Assembly: GCA_028285595.1 (NCBI GenBank)
Contig: JANQOW010000037.1
Coordinates: 1 to 64,000 of the forward strand
Source: Hyphomicrobiales bacterium
GTDB taxonomy: Bacteria > Pseudomonadota > Alphaproteobacteria > Rhizobiales > CAJQND01
Direction of reading: 5' to 3'
Length of the DNA stretch: 64,000 bases
In this document: one piece after another, positions 63,436-64,000 of the stretch
Layout: each line of letters opens with the position of its first letter
Numbering within the stretch: the first letter of the stretch is position 1
Made by a program: the position numbers and the translations under genes
Notes under the pieces: model-generated
The model's database searches: none
Seen by the model: only the letters and a program-made list of their open reading frames with translations
Told to the model about the DNA's origin: nothing

Positions 63436-64000
63436 ATGTCCGGCACGCCAATCTTAGGCAGCACCGTGAGCAATCCGGAAGAATTTGTGTCCAACATGGC
63501 CAAGGTCATGGAACACACCTCCACAATTGCCAATCTGCTGGCGCGCAAAGCTGAGGCTGCGGGCAGTGGCGGCGGCGATGCTGACAGCACCATGAAAACC
63601 GCCGAAGACACCACGGCTGAGTTCGGGCGCATCGCGGAAACTCTCGGGCAGGTGGCAAAGTCTTACATGGACCATCCAGAGCAGATGGTGGCCGCCCAGC
63701 AGAAACTCTGGCAGGGCCATGCCGCCATTTGGCAGAACGCATGGCAGAGATTTCTCGGCGCTGAGGACACAAAACCGGTCATCACTCCGGAGCGCGGAGA
63801 CCGCCGCTTCAAGTCTGATGAGTGGCAAAGCAACCAAGCCTTTGATTTCCTGAAACAATCTTATCTCTTCACCACCCAGTGGGCGGAAGAGGCGGTGGCG
63901 GAGGCCGAAGGCCTGGACGAGCATACGCGGCACAAAGCCAAGTTCTATGTGGAGCAAATCGCGAATGCGGTTTCACCATCCAACTTCGCCTTCACGAACC
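63436..64000 (+). CDS. phaC: Class I polyhydroxyalkanoate synthase (N-terminal part)
   Basis: 188 codons of an open frame that runs off the window; AAGGAGG precedes the ATG. The N-terminal PhaC signature runs through FKSDEWQSNQAFDFLKQSY, ARKAEAAGS-type linker, and ends at FYVEQIANAVSPSNFAFTN, matching the alpha/beta-hydrolase entry of class I PhaC. The catalytic Cys lies beyond 64000. Polymerises hydroxyacyl-CoA to PHA storage granules. The preceding 206 bases hold no other gene. Confidence 0.92.
   Translation, partial: MSGTPILGSTVSNPEEFVSNMAKVMEHTSTIANLLARKAEAAGSGGGDADSTMKTAEDTTAEFGRIAETLGQVAKSYMDHPEQMVAAQQKLWQGHAAIWQNAWQRFLGAEDTKPVITPERGDRRFKSDEWQSNQAFDFLKQSYLFTTQWAEEAVAEAEGLDEHTRHKAKFYVEQIANAVSPSNFAFTN

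Overview
The window is a piece of an alphaproteobacterial chromosome, most likely from the Hyphomicrobiales or a close relative. The main evidence is the gene order dusB-ntrB-ntrC-ntrY-ntrX-trkA-trkH-hfq-hflX, which is typical of that class. A glnB-glnA pair behind a sigma-54 promoter, lon-clpX-clpP-tig, recJ-glpX-hom and a PHA synthase gene agree with it. Host genes are GC-rich.

Layout. (1) 143-1240: a host-side SRPBCC-methyltransferase fusion. (2) 1299-13629: a compact 12.3 kb provirus of the corticovirus (PM2) type. It has no tail genes and no integrase. A HUH rolling-circle Rep, an HerA/FtsK-type packaging ATPase and a double jelly-roll capsid protein of the P2 family define it. Around these lie many very small membrane proteins, a spike-like protein with three 18-residue repeats, a GNAT-like protein, a SleB-type wall hydrolase, a repressor with a candidate operator, and an AT-rich membrane-protein gene at the far end. 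The element is bounded by a 17 bp direct repeat. Its right copy is part of a complete 28 bp dif site (13613-13640), so the virus probably integrated into the replication terminus using the host XerC/XerD recombinases. (3) 13737-24740: EamA exporter, unknown membrane-anchored protein, gyrA, a hybrid histidine kinase, DUF3299 and small secreted proteins, and a Bcr/CflA-type exporter. (4) 24830-37060: the nitrogen/redox regulators NtrBC and NtrYX, Trk potassium uptake, Hfq, HflX and DusB, all on the minus strand. (5) 37221-38145: class II aldolase and tRNA-Ser. (6) 38237-43777: an accessory surface-glycan or peptide-modification cluster with a 57-residue RR-motif peptide, a PqqD-HprK fusion, an NTP_transf_5 protein, a deacetylase-like protein, a formyltransferase-like protein and a glycosyltransferase. 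(7) 44063-55952: metabolic genes, the Lon/ClpXP/trigger factor proteostasis group, tRNA-Leu, NAD(P)HX repair and a bacterial voltage-gated sodium channel. (8) 56166-64000: glnBA, tRNA-Glu, recJ, glpX, hom, an OmpA-like lipoprotein and the start of phaC.

How the parts fit. Right of dif nearly all essential genes are on the minus strand, which is co-directional with a replication fork running left toward dif, and KOPS-like octamers point the same way. NtrBC, the sigma-54 promoter and glnBA form one nitrogen-assimilation circuit. In the provirus, early control and replication genes (1362-5322) precede one long, tightly overlapping morphogenesis and lysis operon (5213-12143).
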